In this document: one piece after another, positions 1-8,839 of the stretch
How positions within the stretch are numbered: the stretch's first letter is position 1
Layout of the letters: every line of letters begins with the position of its first letter
DNA from: CAYPIE01 sp964410665
Lineage (GTDB): Bacteria > Planctomycetota > Planctomycetia > Gemmatales > Gemmataceae
Length of the DNA: 55,505 bases
Assembly: GCA_964410665.1 (NCBI GenBank)
Contig: CAYPIE010000036.1
Span: forward strand, 1 to 55,505
Direction of reading: 5' to 3'
The notes under the pieces: generated by a model
The model's input: the letters and a program-made list of their open reading frames with translations, nothing else
What the model was told of the DNA's origin: nothing
Database searches by the model: none
Made by a program: the position numbers and the translations under genes

Positions 1-58
1 TCCCCGCAGCGCAAGCGCTTCTGCCTCTTTCCCCGCAGCGCAAGCGCTTCTGCCTTCT
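1..58. repeat. Tandem 29-bp repeat, two copies
   Basis: Two almost exact copies of a 29-base unit beginning TCCCCGCAGCGCAAGCGCTT lie head to tail (1-29 and 30-58), immediately upstream of the aspartate oxidase gene. Each unit contains the short palindrome AAGCGCTT. The array touches the window edge, so the total copy number cannot be seen. It is too short to call a CRISPR, since there are no spacers. Confidence 0.8.
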
Positions 59-111
59 GTCTCTTGTTTCGCTCGAAGTTCGTTATCTGCCTAAGAAAGC
101 TAAGCACACCC

Positions 112-1728
112 ATGAATCGCTACTTGACCACGTTTGGCTCCAAGCAGACGCTCCACCAATTCACCGACGTATTGGTGATCGGAGCAGGGATCGCAGGTTT
201 ACGCGCGGCCTTGGAGATTGCCGAGCCGCTGGATGTGCTGGTGGTAAGCAAGGGACCGATCCACGAGAGTAACAGTGCCTATGCTCAGGGAGGGCTGGCG
301 GGGGTGCTGGACCCATCGGACCAGTTCGAGAATCACATGGAGGATACCATCACCGCCGGAGCCGGCCTGTGCCATCCGGAGATCGTGGACATGGTGGTAC
401 GCGAGGCGCCGCGCCAGATTGAGGACCTGATTCATTATGGTACGCACTTTGATCTGATCGATGGTCAGCTGGCTCTCACTCGTGAGGGGGGCCACAGCCA
501 TCGACGGATTGTGCATGCACTGGGCGATGCAACCGGCTATGAGGTGATGCGCGCGATGCTGGCGACGGCCCAAGCAAGCTCCAACATCACTTTGTGGGAA
601 AATACGTTCACTCTTGACCTTCTTACCTACCAAGATCGTTGTGTCGGTGCCCTGGTTTGGCGCGAAGACACCGGCAAACTATTACTCTGGGCCAAGCAAG
701 TCATCTTGGCTTCGGGTGGTGCCGGGTGCGTGTATCGCGAGAGTACCAACCCCCCGTTGGCCACCGGGGATGGGATCGCGATGGCCTATCGGGCGGGAGC
801 GGAGCTACGCGACCTCGAGTTTATGCAGTTTCACCCGACCGTGCTCTATCTAGCCGGCTCATCGCGTCATCTGATCAGTGAGGCGGTACGTGGCGAGGGC
901 GCCTATCTGCGCGATGTCCATGGTGAGCGGTTTATGCCGGCTGTGGATCAGCGTGCGGAGTTGGCGCCGCGTGATGTGGTTTCGCGGGCCATCTTTCACA
1001 CTATGGAACGCACGCAGCACCCCAACGTTTATCTGGACCTGTCGCATCTGGATCCGGCCAAAGTTCTCGAACGATTCCCAGGGATTAACCGGGTGTGCCG
1101 CTCCTTTGGGCTCGATATTACCCAGGATCTTATCCCGGTACGGCCAGCTGCCCACTATATGATTGGCGGGGTGACGGTGGATGCGGTGGGTCGGACCACC
1201 GTGCCTAACTTATGGGCGGCCGGCGAAGTAACCTCCAGTGGTCTGCATGGGGGGAATCGGCTCGCTTCCAACAGTCTGATTGAGGGGTTGGTCTATGGCA
1301 CGTTGTGTGGCCGGGGTGCGGTGGCGGCCGCCCAGCAGATGCCCAGTGAGTGCATTGCCTGGCCGCTGCGGCACCTGATCCCGCCCATGCTGACCACGGA
1401 GTCCTTTGATGTGGCCGATTTGACCAACTCGTTGCGGGCCATGATGGGTCGCAACATGGGGATTGTCCGCGAGCGCGAGCGGCTCCTGGCCGCCCAGCAA
1501 AGTGTCGACTTTTGGTGTGGCTATGTGTTGCGTCATGAGTTTACGACGATCGCGGCCTGGGAAATGCAAAATCTCATGACGGTGGCCCAGGTAATGATCG
1601 CCGCGGCCCTGGAACGAACCGAGTCGCGAGGGACGCATTTCCGGGCCGACTTCCCGGAGCGGGACGATCTGCATTGGCAGCGGCATATTCCGCTCAAGCG
1701 GGTGGAGGCCAACCGGCTGCGAGCTTGA
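112..1728 (+). CDS. nadB: L-aspartate oxidase
   Basis: FAD-dependent enzyme that oxidises L-aspartate to iminoaspartate, the first step of de novo NAD synthesis in the cytoplasm. The N-terminal dinucleotide fold reads VLVIGAGIAGLRAALE, followed by the flavin/substrate motifs SAYAQGGLAGV, EGGHSHRRIVHALGD, RPAAHYMIGGV and GGNRLASNSLIEG, in the order expected for the succinate dehydrogenase/fumarate reductase flavoprotein superfamily. The length, 538 residues, is normal for NadB and shorter than typical SdhA. I prefer the ATG at 112 because the FAD fold then starts about 25 residues in. An upstream TTG at 64 would add 16 residues with no homology-like features. Its neighbour, the sulfite reductase gene, converges on it with only 29 bases between stop codons. 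No nadA or nadC is present here. Confidence 0.93.
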   Translation: MNRYLTTFGSKQTLHQFTDVLVIGAGIAGLRAALEIAEPLDVLVVSKGPIHESNSAYAQGGLAGVLDPSDQFENHMEDTITAGAGLCHPEIVDMVVREAPRQIEDLIHYGTHFDLIDGQLALTREGGHSHRRIVHALGDATGYEVMRAMLATAQASSNITLWENTFTLDLLTYQDRCVGALVWREDTGKLLLWAKQVILASGGAGCVYRESTNPPLATGDGIAMAYRAGAELRDLEFMQFHPTVLYLAGSSRHLISEAVRGEGAYLRDVHGERFMPAVDQRAELAPRDVVSRAIFHTMERTQHPNVYLDLSHLDPAKVLERFPGINRVCRSFGLDITQDLIPVRPAAHYMIGGVTVDAVGRTTVPNLWAAGEVTSSGLHGGNRLASNSLIEGLVYGTLCGRGAVAAAQQMPSECIAWPLRHLIPPMLTTESFDVADLTNSLRAMMGRNMGIVRERERLLAAQQSVDFWCGYVLRHEFTTIAAWEMQNLMTVAQVMIAAALERTESRGTHFRADFPERDDLHWQRHIPLKRVEANRLRA

Positions 1729-1757
1729 CTCGGCAGCCGGTCGACTGCTGACCCCAA

Positions 1758-3479
1758 TTAGTGGCCCGTCCCGTTGAGGCCGATGAGCTCGCGTACCTCT
1801 TGTTGGCCGAGACGATGGCAGAAGTCGCCGAAGCTTTCCTCACCCTGGCGACTTGCTTTAAAGTGTGTCAGCAGGGTCCGCAGCATCGGCAAGATCTGAT
1901 CCCGGGGCACAAGATCTTGCAGCTCATAATTGAGTCGAGTGCCCAACGTGCTACCACCCAGATACAGGGTGTACTTGTCGCCCGAGCGGCCTACGATGCC
2001 AATGTCGCTCTGGTACGGACGAGCACAGCCATTCGGGCAACCCGTCATCCGCACGCTGATCGCCTGGTCGCCCAGTCCGAGATTGTTGAGTTCGGCTTCC
2101 AGTTCATCAATCATCGCCGGTAGGGCACGCTCCGACTCTGAGATCGCCAGTCCACAGGTAGGGATTGCTGGGCAGGCCATGGAGTAGCGTTGTACCAGTG
2201 ACAGATTCTCTGGGCGTGGGATGCCATATTCGTTGAGCAGGCTATCAATGCCAGCCTTATTGGCGGGGTCGATGTCACACAGAATGACGTCCTGCTGTGC
2301 GGTAATCCGCATGGGGGTCTGGTAACGCTCGGCAATCGCCCGCAGCCCCGCTCGCAGTCGCAACTCACCCGCATCCTTGATCCGGCCGTTCTCGACACTC
2401 AAGCCGAGAAACCACTTGCCATCCCCCTGGGCATGCCAACCGTGGTGCAGGTCCATGTGCGTGATGGCAAATGCTCGCGGCAACTCGAGGGGCACGGGGA
2501 GGTAATTCTTGAGCACTTCTCGGAACTTCTCGACCCCCCAGTCGGCGACCAAATACTTGATGCGGGCCCGTTTGCGATTTTCCCGATTGCCATGATCGCG
2601 GTACAGCTTGACCACCGCTTCGGCGGTTGCGATCACCTGGTCGGGGGTAACAAAGCAGATCGGCTGGCCCAGATGAGCAAATGTTTCCGCCTTCCCGTGG
2701 GTCCGACCCATCCCGCCGCCGACGAGGATGTTGTAGCCAACGGCCGCACCCTGGTCGAGAATGGCTACAAAACCTAGGTCTTGGGCATAGATGTCGATGC
2801 AGTTGTCATCCGGCCGAGTCAGGCCAATTTTGAATTTCCGCGGCAAATAAACTTTGCCATAGATCGGTTCGAACTCCTCATCCAGGCCATCGACGCGTTC
2901 ACCATTGAGCCAGATTTCGTGATAGGCCTTGGACCGCGGCGCTAAGTGCTCGGCGATCTGATCGGCCAGCTGTTGCATCTGTTGCCGCACAGGATCGGCC
3001 AGGGGCGCGGGACAGGCCATGACATTGCGGTTCACATCGCCACAAGCGCCCAGGGTCGTGAGCAGACAGTCGTTGATGCCGGCAATGGTGTTCTTGAGAT
3101 CGCCTTTCAGGATACCGTGCAGCTGGATGCCCTGGCGGGTGGTGAAGCGGATGGTGCCGTTGGCATAGTCACCGGCGATCTGATCGATGGCCAGGTATTG
3201 GGCGGCGGTCATCTTGCCACCGGGCTGTCGGGTGCGGACCATAAACATATAGTGCTTGCTAGCGCCCTCTTTTTTGCGGGCCTTGCGCGCATCGCGGTCT
3301 TCTTGTTGATAGCTGCCGTGAAACTTGAGCAGTTGCTTCTCGGTCTCTTGAAAGTGATCGCTTGTTTGCGCCAGTTCCTCGGCGAGCTCCCCACGTAGAT
3401 ACCGACTCTGGTCCTTGATCCCCTCGACGGGCGAGAGCTTCGGGCCCGTCGGCTTCGGAGGGGTTGAATCCGTTGCCAT
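1758..3479 (-). CDS. Siroheme-dependent sulfite/nitrite reductase (hemoprotein)
   Basis: A 573-residue protein of the assimilatory sulfite/nitrite reductase family, which performs a six-electron reduction of sulfite to sulfide or of nitrite to ammonia using siroheme coupled to a 4Fe-4S cluster. The first half carries the siroheme-binding signature TRQGIQLHGI. The second half carries the two cysteine pairs of the cluster, CPAIPTC and TGCPNGCARPY. Duplicated ferredoxin-like half domains are evident. Length fits ferredoxin-type or CysI-type enzymes. Sequence alone cannot settle sulfite versus nitrite; I lean to sulfite because the cluster motif CPNGCARPY is common in CysI-like proteins. The ATG at 3479 (MATDSTPP) is chosen. 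The open frame continues 49 codons upstream, but that segment is arginine-rich and looks untranslated. Confidence 0.9.
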   Translation of the reverse strand: MATDSTPPKPTGPKLSPVEGIKDQSRYLRGELAEELAQTSDHFQETEKQLLKFHGSYQQEDRDARKARKKEGASKHYMFMVRTRQPGGKMTAAQYLAIDQIAGDYANGTIRFTTRQGIQLHGILKGDLKNTIAGINDCLLTTLGACGDVNRNVMACPAPLADPVRQQMQQLADQIAEHLAPRSKAYHEIWLNGERVDGLDEEFEPIYGKVYLPRKFKIGLTRPDDNCIDIYAQDLGFVAILDQGAAVGYNILVGGGMGRTHGKAETFAHLGQPICFVTPDQVIATAEAVVKLYRDHGNRENRKRARIKYLVADWGVEKFREVLKNYLPVPLELPRAFAITHMDLHHGWHAQGDGKWFLGLSVENGRIKDAGELRLRAGLRAIAERYQTPMRITAQQDVILCDIDPANKAGIDSLLNEYGIPRPENLSLVQRYSMACPAIPTCGLAISESERALPAMIDELEAELNNLGLGDQAISVRMTGCPNGCARPYQSDIGIVGRSGDKYTLYLGGSTLGTRLNYELQDLVPRDQILPMLRTLLTHFKASRQGEESFGDFCHRLGQQEVRELIGLNGTGH

Positions 3480-3756
3480 GATGAATATCCTCGCGTCTTC
3501 GCGAAAGGTCCCGAGAGTACCCTTGTTCCGGATGATACTAGTTGCCTTTTTAACAAACTCGACCCGATTCGCCAGCAGGAACTGCCGTGGTACAAGTGTT
3601 AACCGTGGTCGGAGCATCCTGGGCAACCTTAACGGTTAGCGCGATTCCCCTCTCAGCACGGCTTCGTCGTGAACGGGTTCGGCGAAGGGCATAGTGAAGC
3701 CGCCGGGTCGCGGCACCGATGGCATTGTGTGCCTGACTTCATTGGATGCCCTGCCC

Positions 3757-3762
3757 AAGGAG
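3757..3762 (+). promoter_or_regulatory. Ribosome binding site deciding a GTG start
   Basis: AAGGAG lies nine bases before the GTG at 3772. It is the best Shine-Dalgarno match in the area and argues for the downstream GTG over the one at 3694. Confidence 0.6.
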
Positions 3763-3771
3763 ACGGTTACT

Positions 3772-4314
3772 GTGAATCCCCCTTCTGGTCCGACGACGTT
3801 GACCATCGGTTTCCTGACCATCCTCGAGGAAGGAAACGGGGTCCAGGGCGGCTATCTGGTCACCAATGCCTGGGGTCGACCGGTCGAGTTTCGTATGAGC
3901 ACGGCCGTGCAGCCCAACCGTGTGCAGCAAATTCTTTATGCGCATACCTTAAGGCCTTATTTGTGTGCTGAATTGATTGGCAAAACGCTCATCGAAAAGT
4001 CCAGCACGCCGATCCAACTGCTGGTCGCCAATGACCCGGCCGTCGTTCCCCTGCGTCACCATCTTGCCTTGCCCATTCTGGTGCTGCAATCCAGCGAAGT
4101 GGCCCTGGACCCGCACCATTGGATCCAGGTTCCCCATGCTCCCACCGCGGGCCAATTGACTTACGCCGCCGAATGCGGCAGCGATGGCTCGACCATCGCC
4201 GAGCTGCTCAGCCTGCTCGATTCCGGTCTCGATCTGAGCGAGCCATTTAGCCGCATCCGCGAGGCCATGACCGAGGCACGCAAAGTGGGGGTCTCCAATC
4301 GCGTGGCAGCTTGA
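3772..4314 (+). CDS. Conserved-looking hypothetical protein upstream of the SNF2 helicase
   Basis: A 180-residue soluble protein that I do not recognise. It starts VNPPSGPTTLTIGFLTIL from a GTG with a strong ribosome site; the same frame stays open to a GTG at 3694. The sequence has a mixed alpha/beta look, no signal peptide and no membrane segment, and a central stretch (GYLVTNAWGRPVEFR) that resembles a beta-rich fold. Its stop codon overlaps a TTG that opens the helicase frame, so the two genes are packed as a translationally coupled pair. A role linked to the helicase is only an inference from this packing. It reads as a genuine gene: codon use resembles the neighbours and the start signal is good. 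Confidence 0.72.
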   Translation: MNPPSGPTTLTIGFLTILEEGNGVQGGYLVTNAWGRPVEFRMSTAVQPNRVQQILYAHTLRPYLCAELIGKTLIEKSSTPIQLLVANDPAVVPLRHHLALPILVLQSSEVALDPHHWIQVPHAPTAGQLTYAAECGSDGSTIAELLSLLDSGLDLSEPFSRIREAMTEARKVGVSNRVAA

Positions 4315-4345
4315 CCGGCTGGAGGCTAGCCACCAACCTCAGGAT

Positions 4346-4351
4346 GAGGAG
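4346..4351 (+). promoter_or_regulatory. Ribosome binding site for a TTG start
   Basis: GAGGAG stands seven bases before the TTG at 4359. The alternative starts, ATG at 4344 and TTG at 4311, have poorer spacing, so the helicase probably begins LSIDDATSPEDL (read with initiator Met). Confidence 0.5.
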
Positions 4352-4358
4352 TTCAATC

Positions 4359-6185
4359 TTGAGCATTGACGACGCCACGAGCCCAGAGGACCTTCTTGAG
4401 GTTTGCCAGTTCGATCTGGGAATCGAGCCGAATGTTGGTCCGTTGCCGCGTTTTGACCGCCCTCTGACCGTGACCGCCCGATCGGTACGCTTGCTCACCG
4501 AGCTCCCCTGGGCGCGCGGCTTGGGACAGCTCGAACCAACGATCCGTACGCAGGGTTGGAAGTTTCCGGCCCCACCCATCGAGAGTCTGCCCCGCGCGAA
4601 ACCCGAGTCGGAGGCCATCACCCTCGAACCAGCGCTGGCTCCGGCGAAACCCGAGTCGGAAGCCACTCCGCCCGAACCCGTGCTGGCCCCGGATCTGCCG
4701 GATCTGCCTCCCATCGAACCACGCAAACCCTCGCGTTTGCGGCCACGACCGACTGCGGATACGGTCGTCTTCAAAGATCGCTTGCTCTACCTGCTGCAAC
4801 CGCCCATCGATGATCTGTTTCGTGGCAAACAGGTCGAGGTGCCCTTCCAACCTTTCCCGTATCAACTGGAAGGGATCGCGTTTTTAATGCCGCGGAATGC
4901 GGCCTTATTGGCCGATGAGATGGGCTTAGGCAAAACAATGCAAACGATCCTGGCCATCCGTCTGCTGCTGCAGGCGGGGCTGGTTCGCCGAGTGTTGCTG
5001 ATCTGTCCAAAGCCCCTGGTGTTCAATTGGAAACGCGAACTGGAACTCTGGGCCGCGGACTTGCCCCATGAAATCATTAGCGGCGATGCCAACACCCGAC
5101 GTAGCAGCTGGCTCGTGACGAATACGCCGTTAAAACTCATCAACTATGAAACGCTCACCCGGGATGAGGCCTTCCTCCGGGAAGAGCAGGCTCAGTTTGA
5201 TTTGGTGGTGCTCGATGAGGCCCAACGCATTAAGAATCGGAATTCTAAAACCGCCCAGGTGGTCAAGAGTATTCGCCGCGAACGCAGCTGGGCCTTAAGT
5301 GGCACTCCCATCGAGAACCGACCCGAAGATCTTCTGAATTTATTTGATTTTATTGATCCAAATCGCATCCCCGAGGAAACCCCGGCCCGGGAGATTCCCC
5401 GGTTGACCGCGGATTGCATCCTGCGGCGAACCAAAGAAGATGCGTGTAGCGAGATGCCGCCCAAGTTATACCGCGATATCTGTCTGGAGATGACCCCCGC
5501 CCAACTGGAGTCTTACGAATTAGCCGAGAAGGAAGGGGTTGTGCGGCTCAATGAGCTGGGCGATACGATTAGCGTCCAGCATGTGTTTCAGTTGGTCATG
5601 CGGCTCAAACAAATTTGCAACTTTGATCCGCTCACAATGCAAAGTGCCAAGCTGGAACAGCTCCTGGCCGATATGGTCGAGGTCGCTGAGAACGACCGCA
5701 AGGCGATCATCTTCTCCCAATGGGTCGAGCCTTTACGCATTCTCGCCGGCGCGCTTGAGGCGTTCGGACCGCTGGAGTTTCATGGGAAGATTCCTTCCGC
5801 GGAACGACCGGGCATCCTGGATCGCTTTAAAGCCGATCCGACCAAGCATGTGTTGCTGATGAGCTATGGGACAGGAAGTGTCGGCCTGAATCTCCAATTT
5901 ACTAACTATGTGTTTTTATTTGATCGTTGGTGGAACCCCGCCATCGAAGATCAGGCCATCAACCGAGCCCATCGCATTGGCCAGCAACACCCGGTTACGG
6001 TGACCCGCTTCACTACCGAGAATACCATCGAGCAACGTATTGCCGAGATCTTGGAGGTCAAACGCCAACTATTCGCAGAGATGCTCGCGCGCAATGACCC
6101 GCCACCGACGATCGGACTCAGTGAGGAGGAAATCTTCGGCCTATTTGACATCCGCTCCCGACCCCGCAAATCGACCGGGGGGTGA
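4359..6185 (+). CDS. SNF2-family DEAD/DEAH-like helicase
   Basis: An ATP-dependent DNA translocase of the SNF2/RapA superfamily, about 608 residues. The first 150 residues are a proline/glutamate-rich linker containing two near-identical short repeats (around KPESEA, PEP/PEL). The helicase core follows: motif I DEMGLGKTMQT, motif II DEAQ in VLDEAQRIKN, motif III LSGTPIENRPEDLL, and in the second RecA lobe SYGTGSVGLNLQ and motif VI INRAHRIGQQHPV. All catalytic motifs look intact. There is no SWIM zinc finger or nuclease domain. In bacteria such proteins are linked to transcription recycling, repair or defence. Nothing beside the small upstream gene tells which applies here. It is co-oriented and overlapping or abutting with that gene, and convergent with the DUF11 lipoprotein 18 bases away. 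Confidence 0.9.
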   Translation: MSIDDATSPEDLLEVCQFDLGIEPNVGPLPRFDRPLTVTARSVRLLTELPWARGLGQLEPTIRTQGWKFPAPPIESLPRAKPESEAITLEPALAPAKPESEATPPEPVLAPDLPDLPPIEPRKPSRLRPRPTADTVVFKDRLLYLLQPPIDDLFRGKQVEVPFQPFPYQLEGIAFLMPRNAALLADEMGLGKTMQTILAIRLLLQAGLVRRVLLICPKPLVFNWKRELELWAADLPHEIISGDANTRRSSWLVTNTPLKLINYETLTRDEAFLREEQAQFDLVVLDEAQRIKNRNSKTAQVVKSIRRERSWALSGTPIENRPEDLLNLFDFIDPNRIPEETPAREIPRLTADCILRRTKEDACSEMPPKLYRDICLEMTPAQLESYELAEKEGVVRLNELGDTISVQHVFQLVMRLKQICNFDPLTMQSAKLEQLLADMVEVAENDRKAIIFSQWVEPLRILAGALEAFGPLEFHGKIPSAERPGILDRFKADPTKHVLLMSYGTGSVGLNLQFTNYVFLFDRWWNPAIEDQAINRAHRIGQQHPVTVTRFTTENTIEQRIAEILEVKRQLFAEMLARNDPPPTIGLSEEEIFGLFDIRSRPRKSTGG

Positions 6186-6203
6186 GTTAGTGCGCAGGTC
6201 GTC

Positions 6204-8639
6204 TCAGCCACCAGATAGGACGCGGGTGGCTTCTTCGACCTGCAACGGATTGATCAGGGCTTCACTCGTGACTTCGACTTGAAAGCGCGCATCGCCCGGC
6301 GTCTGGGCTTCGGCTTCAATGATATAGCTCCGTTCATCTCCGGGTTCCAGTCGATCGGAATGTCGAAAGATCACCTCTTGGTCGGTGAAGGTTGGTTGCA
6401 ACGGTCCCCTCGCCCGGTTGATGCGCAATTGTGCGGGGAGCACACAGCGAATGACATTGCCACTCGCTGCGAGCGTTCCCACATTCCGAACGACCACGGT
6501 ATAACGTACCCGTTCTCCCACCGCGACCGGGTCCGGGTCATCGTGGACCTGTACGGTCAGCGCGGGCACGCCGAGAATTTGTACTGGCACGGTCGTGGTT
6601 TGCCGCAAGGCCGAGTGCGTGGTGGCTGTGCGACCATCCGGTACGGCCAAATCCGGATCGGCGGTCACTTCGACCGCGAGCTGGCTGCCGCTGCCAAGGC
6701 GGATAGCGGTCGCGGTCAGTTCGACGACCTTCTCTTCGCCGGGGTTGAGCCGCTCGAGTCCCCACTGGACCTGCCTACGGACCACCTGGCCGGGCGGGGA
6801 TACCTGCGGAGACCCCAGCTCAGGGGGAAGGGTGGCATCGAGCAAGGTGCGTACCAGCGGCACCTTCCCGGCGTTGCGGATGCGGAATCGCCAGGTGCCG
6901 GCTTGGTTCAAGAAGACATCCGGCGGTCCTTCCGCGGACAGCATGAGTTGTGCATCCTGGACATCAATGGCCAGCGGTTCCGCCTGGGCGGCGATCGCTT
7001 GCTCATCGGCCACACGTACCTGCACATACCAGCGTCCTGCTTGACGTGTCGTCAGGACAAACTCCACCGACCGCGATTGGCCCGGATCGATACGATCGAC
7101 GGTGAGCTCCAATGGGTTGCGTTGGTCGGCATGCAGTAGTCCGGCATCGTATTGTCCGATCAGTCGCACGGACTCGACGGGGGCAGTGCCGAAGTTTGTG
7201 ATCTGGACGGCAACCGGAACTTGTTCGCCGACGACCGCGACTCTCGGTGCCGTCGCTTGGATCTGCAATTGCGCGGAGGTAATCTCGGTGATCGCACTCT
7301 CTTGGACGGGAGGCTGATTCTGCTGATGGATCGCGGCCAAGATGGTATATTTTCCAGGCGAGGGTGTCTGGAACTGGGTCTGGATCAACTGCTGGTGCTC
7401 TGGAGGCAACGCCGGGATCTGCCAGCGAAGTTGCTCACCGGTGGCAGGGGTTTCGGGGTTGGCCTCCGTAAGGACAAAACTGCTGGGCACCGAGAGTAAC
7501 AGCGCTACTGGTTCGGAGGTCACCTGCCCTTCGTTGCGTACCGAGAGCGTGATTGGGAAGGCTTGCCTTCGTCGCGCTTGTGGGGGCGTACTGAGACTGA
7601 GCACCACCTGCGCGGACTGCCACTCGATGGTCGATTCTGAGCTGCCTACCACCGTGTCGACACTTCCTGGCCGTGACGGGTCGGCAGGACGGACGGTTTC
7701 GATCCGAATCCGTGTCTGCCCCGGCACCGGTTGCAACGGCACTACCCGAACACTGGCCTGGCCATCGCGGTCACTGGCGAGGGTAAGATCCGTTTGCCCG
7801 TCTGCGCGTAACGCAGTCGCTCCTTCGGGCATGAGACGGACCGGTGGCCCTTCCAAGATGCGATAGCGGATTTGGTAGCCTGCCAACGGTTGACGGTCAT
7901 GATGCCGCATCACTTTACTTGTGAGCAGATGGGCAGTACCTGCGGGCAAGACCGCTGCCTCCGGGAAGGCACAGGCGGCATTGACCCAAAGGTTGCGGAC
8001 CACCACCTTGTTGCGGCTCCAGTCGGAAATCGCCGGTACATAAGCCGTCAGGACCGTCTCACCCTCGACGGCCGAGCGGACGACACACCAGGTTTGGCCT
8101 GGGCGGATGACAAAGTCATCGCGTGGATCCGGGGTGCCGCGGGTGATCGTATGCTCGAAGTAGTCGGTATAGCTGACCGCGTAGTGGTTATCCACCTTGT
8201 ACCCACGCCCCGCGAAGTAACCACTTTCATCGACTTCGATCAGGTTCCCACTACCCTCCAACAGCCACTCGACCCGTCGTTTGCGAAGAGGGTGTCCTTC
8301 GGCATCATAAACGGTGGCGATGAACACCTTTTCGGTGCCAATCGGACACGCACCATCGCCAGGTCGTAACACCAGTCGGTGGGCGTAGGGGTCGAAGTTG
8401 GCAAAGTAGCCAAAGCCAGGAGGTTTGGCATGTGTGCGGATGATATCCCCGGCCGGTAGAAGATAGGGGAAGTAGCTGGGGTTTTGCGTCCCGCCTAGAC
8501 AACCCAACAGCCAGGGGCACAGGAGGATCAGTAGTCGCAGCCCTCGCGCGAACCTTCGGCCGAAGGCGGTCTCCGTTGCGGTACCTCCCCCTGGAAGCCG
8601 ATCGGTGGTGCGAGGTCGCTGCCGGTCTACGGGATTCAT
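6204..8639 (-). CDS. Large lipoprotein with DUF11/CARDB-type beta-sandwich repeats
   Basis: An exported protein of about 811 residues. The N-terminus is Arg-rich and then has a hydrophobic stretch ending in a lipobox (LLILLCPWLLGC), so it is probably anchored as a lipoprotein. A unique domain of roughly 200 residues (APGDG, cysteine-containing) is followed by several Ig-like repeats of the conserved-repeat (DUF11) or CARDB type, recognisable by strings such as VQITNFGTAPVESVRL, WRFRIRNAGKVPLVR and YTVVVRNVGTLAASGNVI. Such domains are structural, often on the cell surface or in adhesins. I chose the third ATG (MNPVDRQR) because GGAGGG lies nine bases before it; ATGs at 8648 and 8645 sit on top of that ribosome site. 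It is divergent from the small lipoprotein gene at 8840, so about 200 bases hold both promoters. Confidence 0.85.
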   Translation of the reverse strand: MNPVDRQRPRTTDRLPGGGTATETAFGRRFARGLRLLILLCPWLLGCLGGTQNPSYFPYLLPAGDIIRTHAKPPGFGYFANFDPYAHRLVLRPGDGACPIGTEKVFIATVYDAEGHPLRKRRVEWLLEGSGNLIEVDESGYFAGRGYKVDNHYAVSYTDYFEHTITRGTPDPRDDFVIRPGQTWCVVRSAVEGETVLTAYVPAISDWSRNKVVVRNLWVNAACAFPEAAVLPAGTAHLLTSKVMRHHDRQPLAGYQIRYRILEGPPVRLMPEGATALRADGQTDLTLASDRDGQASVRVVPLQPVPGQTRIRIETVRPADPSRPGSVDTVVGSSESTIEWQSAQVVLSLSTPPQARRRQAFPITLSVRNEGQVTSEPVALLLSVPSSFVLTEANPETPATGEQLRWQIPALPPEHQQLIQTQFQTPSPGKYTILAAIHQQNQPPVQESAITEITSAQLQIQATAPRVAVVGEQVPVAVQITNFGTAPVESVRLIGQYDAGLLHADQRNPLELTVDRIDPGQSRSVEFVLTTRQAGRWYVQVRVADEQAIAAQAEPLAIDVQDAQLMLSAEGPPDVFLNQAGTWRFRIRNAGKVPLVRTLLDATLPPELGSPQVSPPGQVVRRQVQWGLERLNPGEEKVVELTATAIRLGSGSQLAVEVTADPDLAVPDGRTATTHSALRQTTTVPVQILGVPALTVQVHDDPDPVAVGERVRYTVVVRNVGTLAASGNVIRCVLPAQLRINRARGPLQPTFTDQEVIFRHSDRLEPGDERSYIIEAEAQTPGDARFQVEVTSEALINPLQVEEATRVLSGG

Positions 8640-8839
8640 GCTCATCATCCCTCCGTTCCATGCCCACCGTAATCCGCCTTGCCATACCCGATCCGCCCCC
8701 TGTCGAACAAGATCGCTTCCAGCCGAGCCCGTATCCCAGTGTGGGCTTGATTTGTTGGATAGAAGGTTCTATCTCCGTTTCCCCTGCCATGTCGGCACTT
8801 CAACCCGATCGACCTATCGATGGAGGTACCTGCCAGCGC

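Noticed and set aside
1..58. CRISPR array
   Set aside because: The two repeats are directly adjacent with no spacer, and no cas gene is near.
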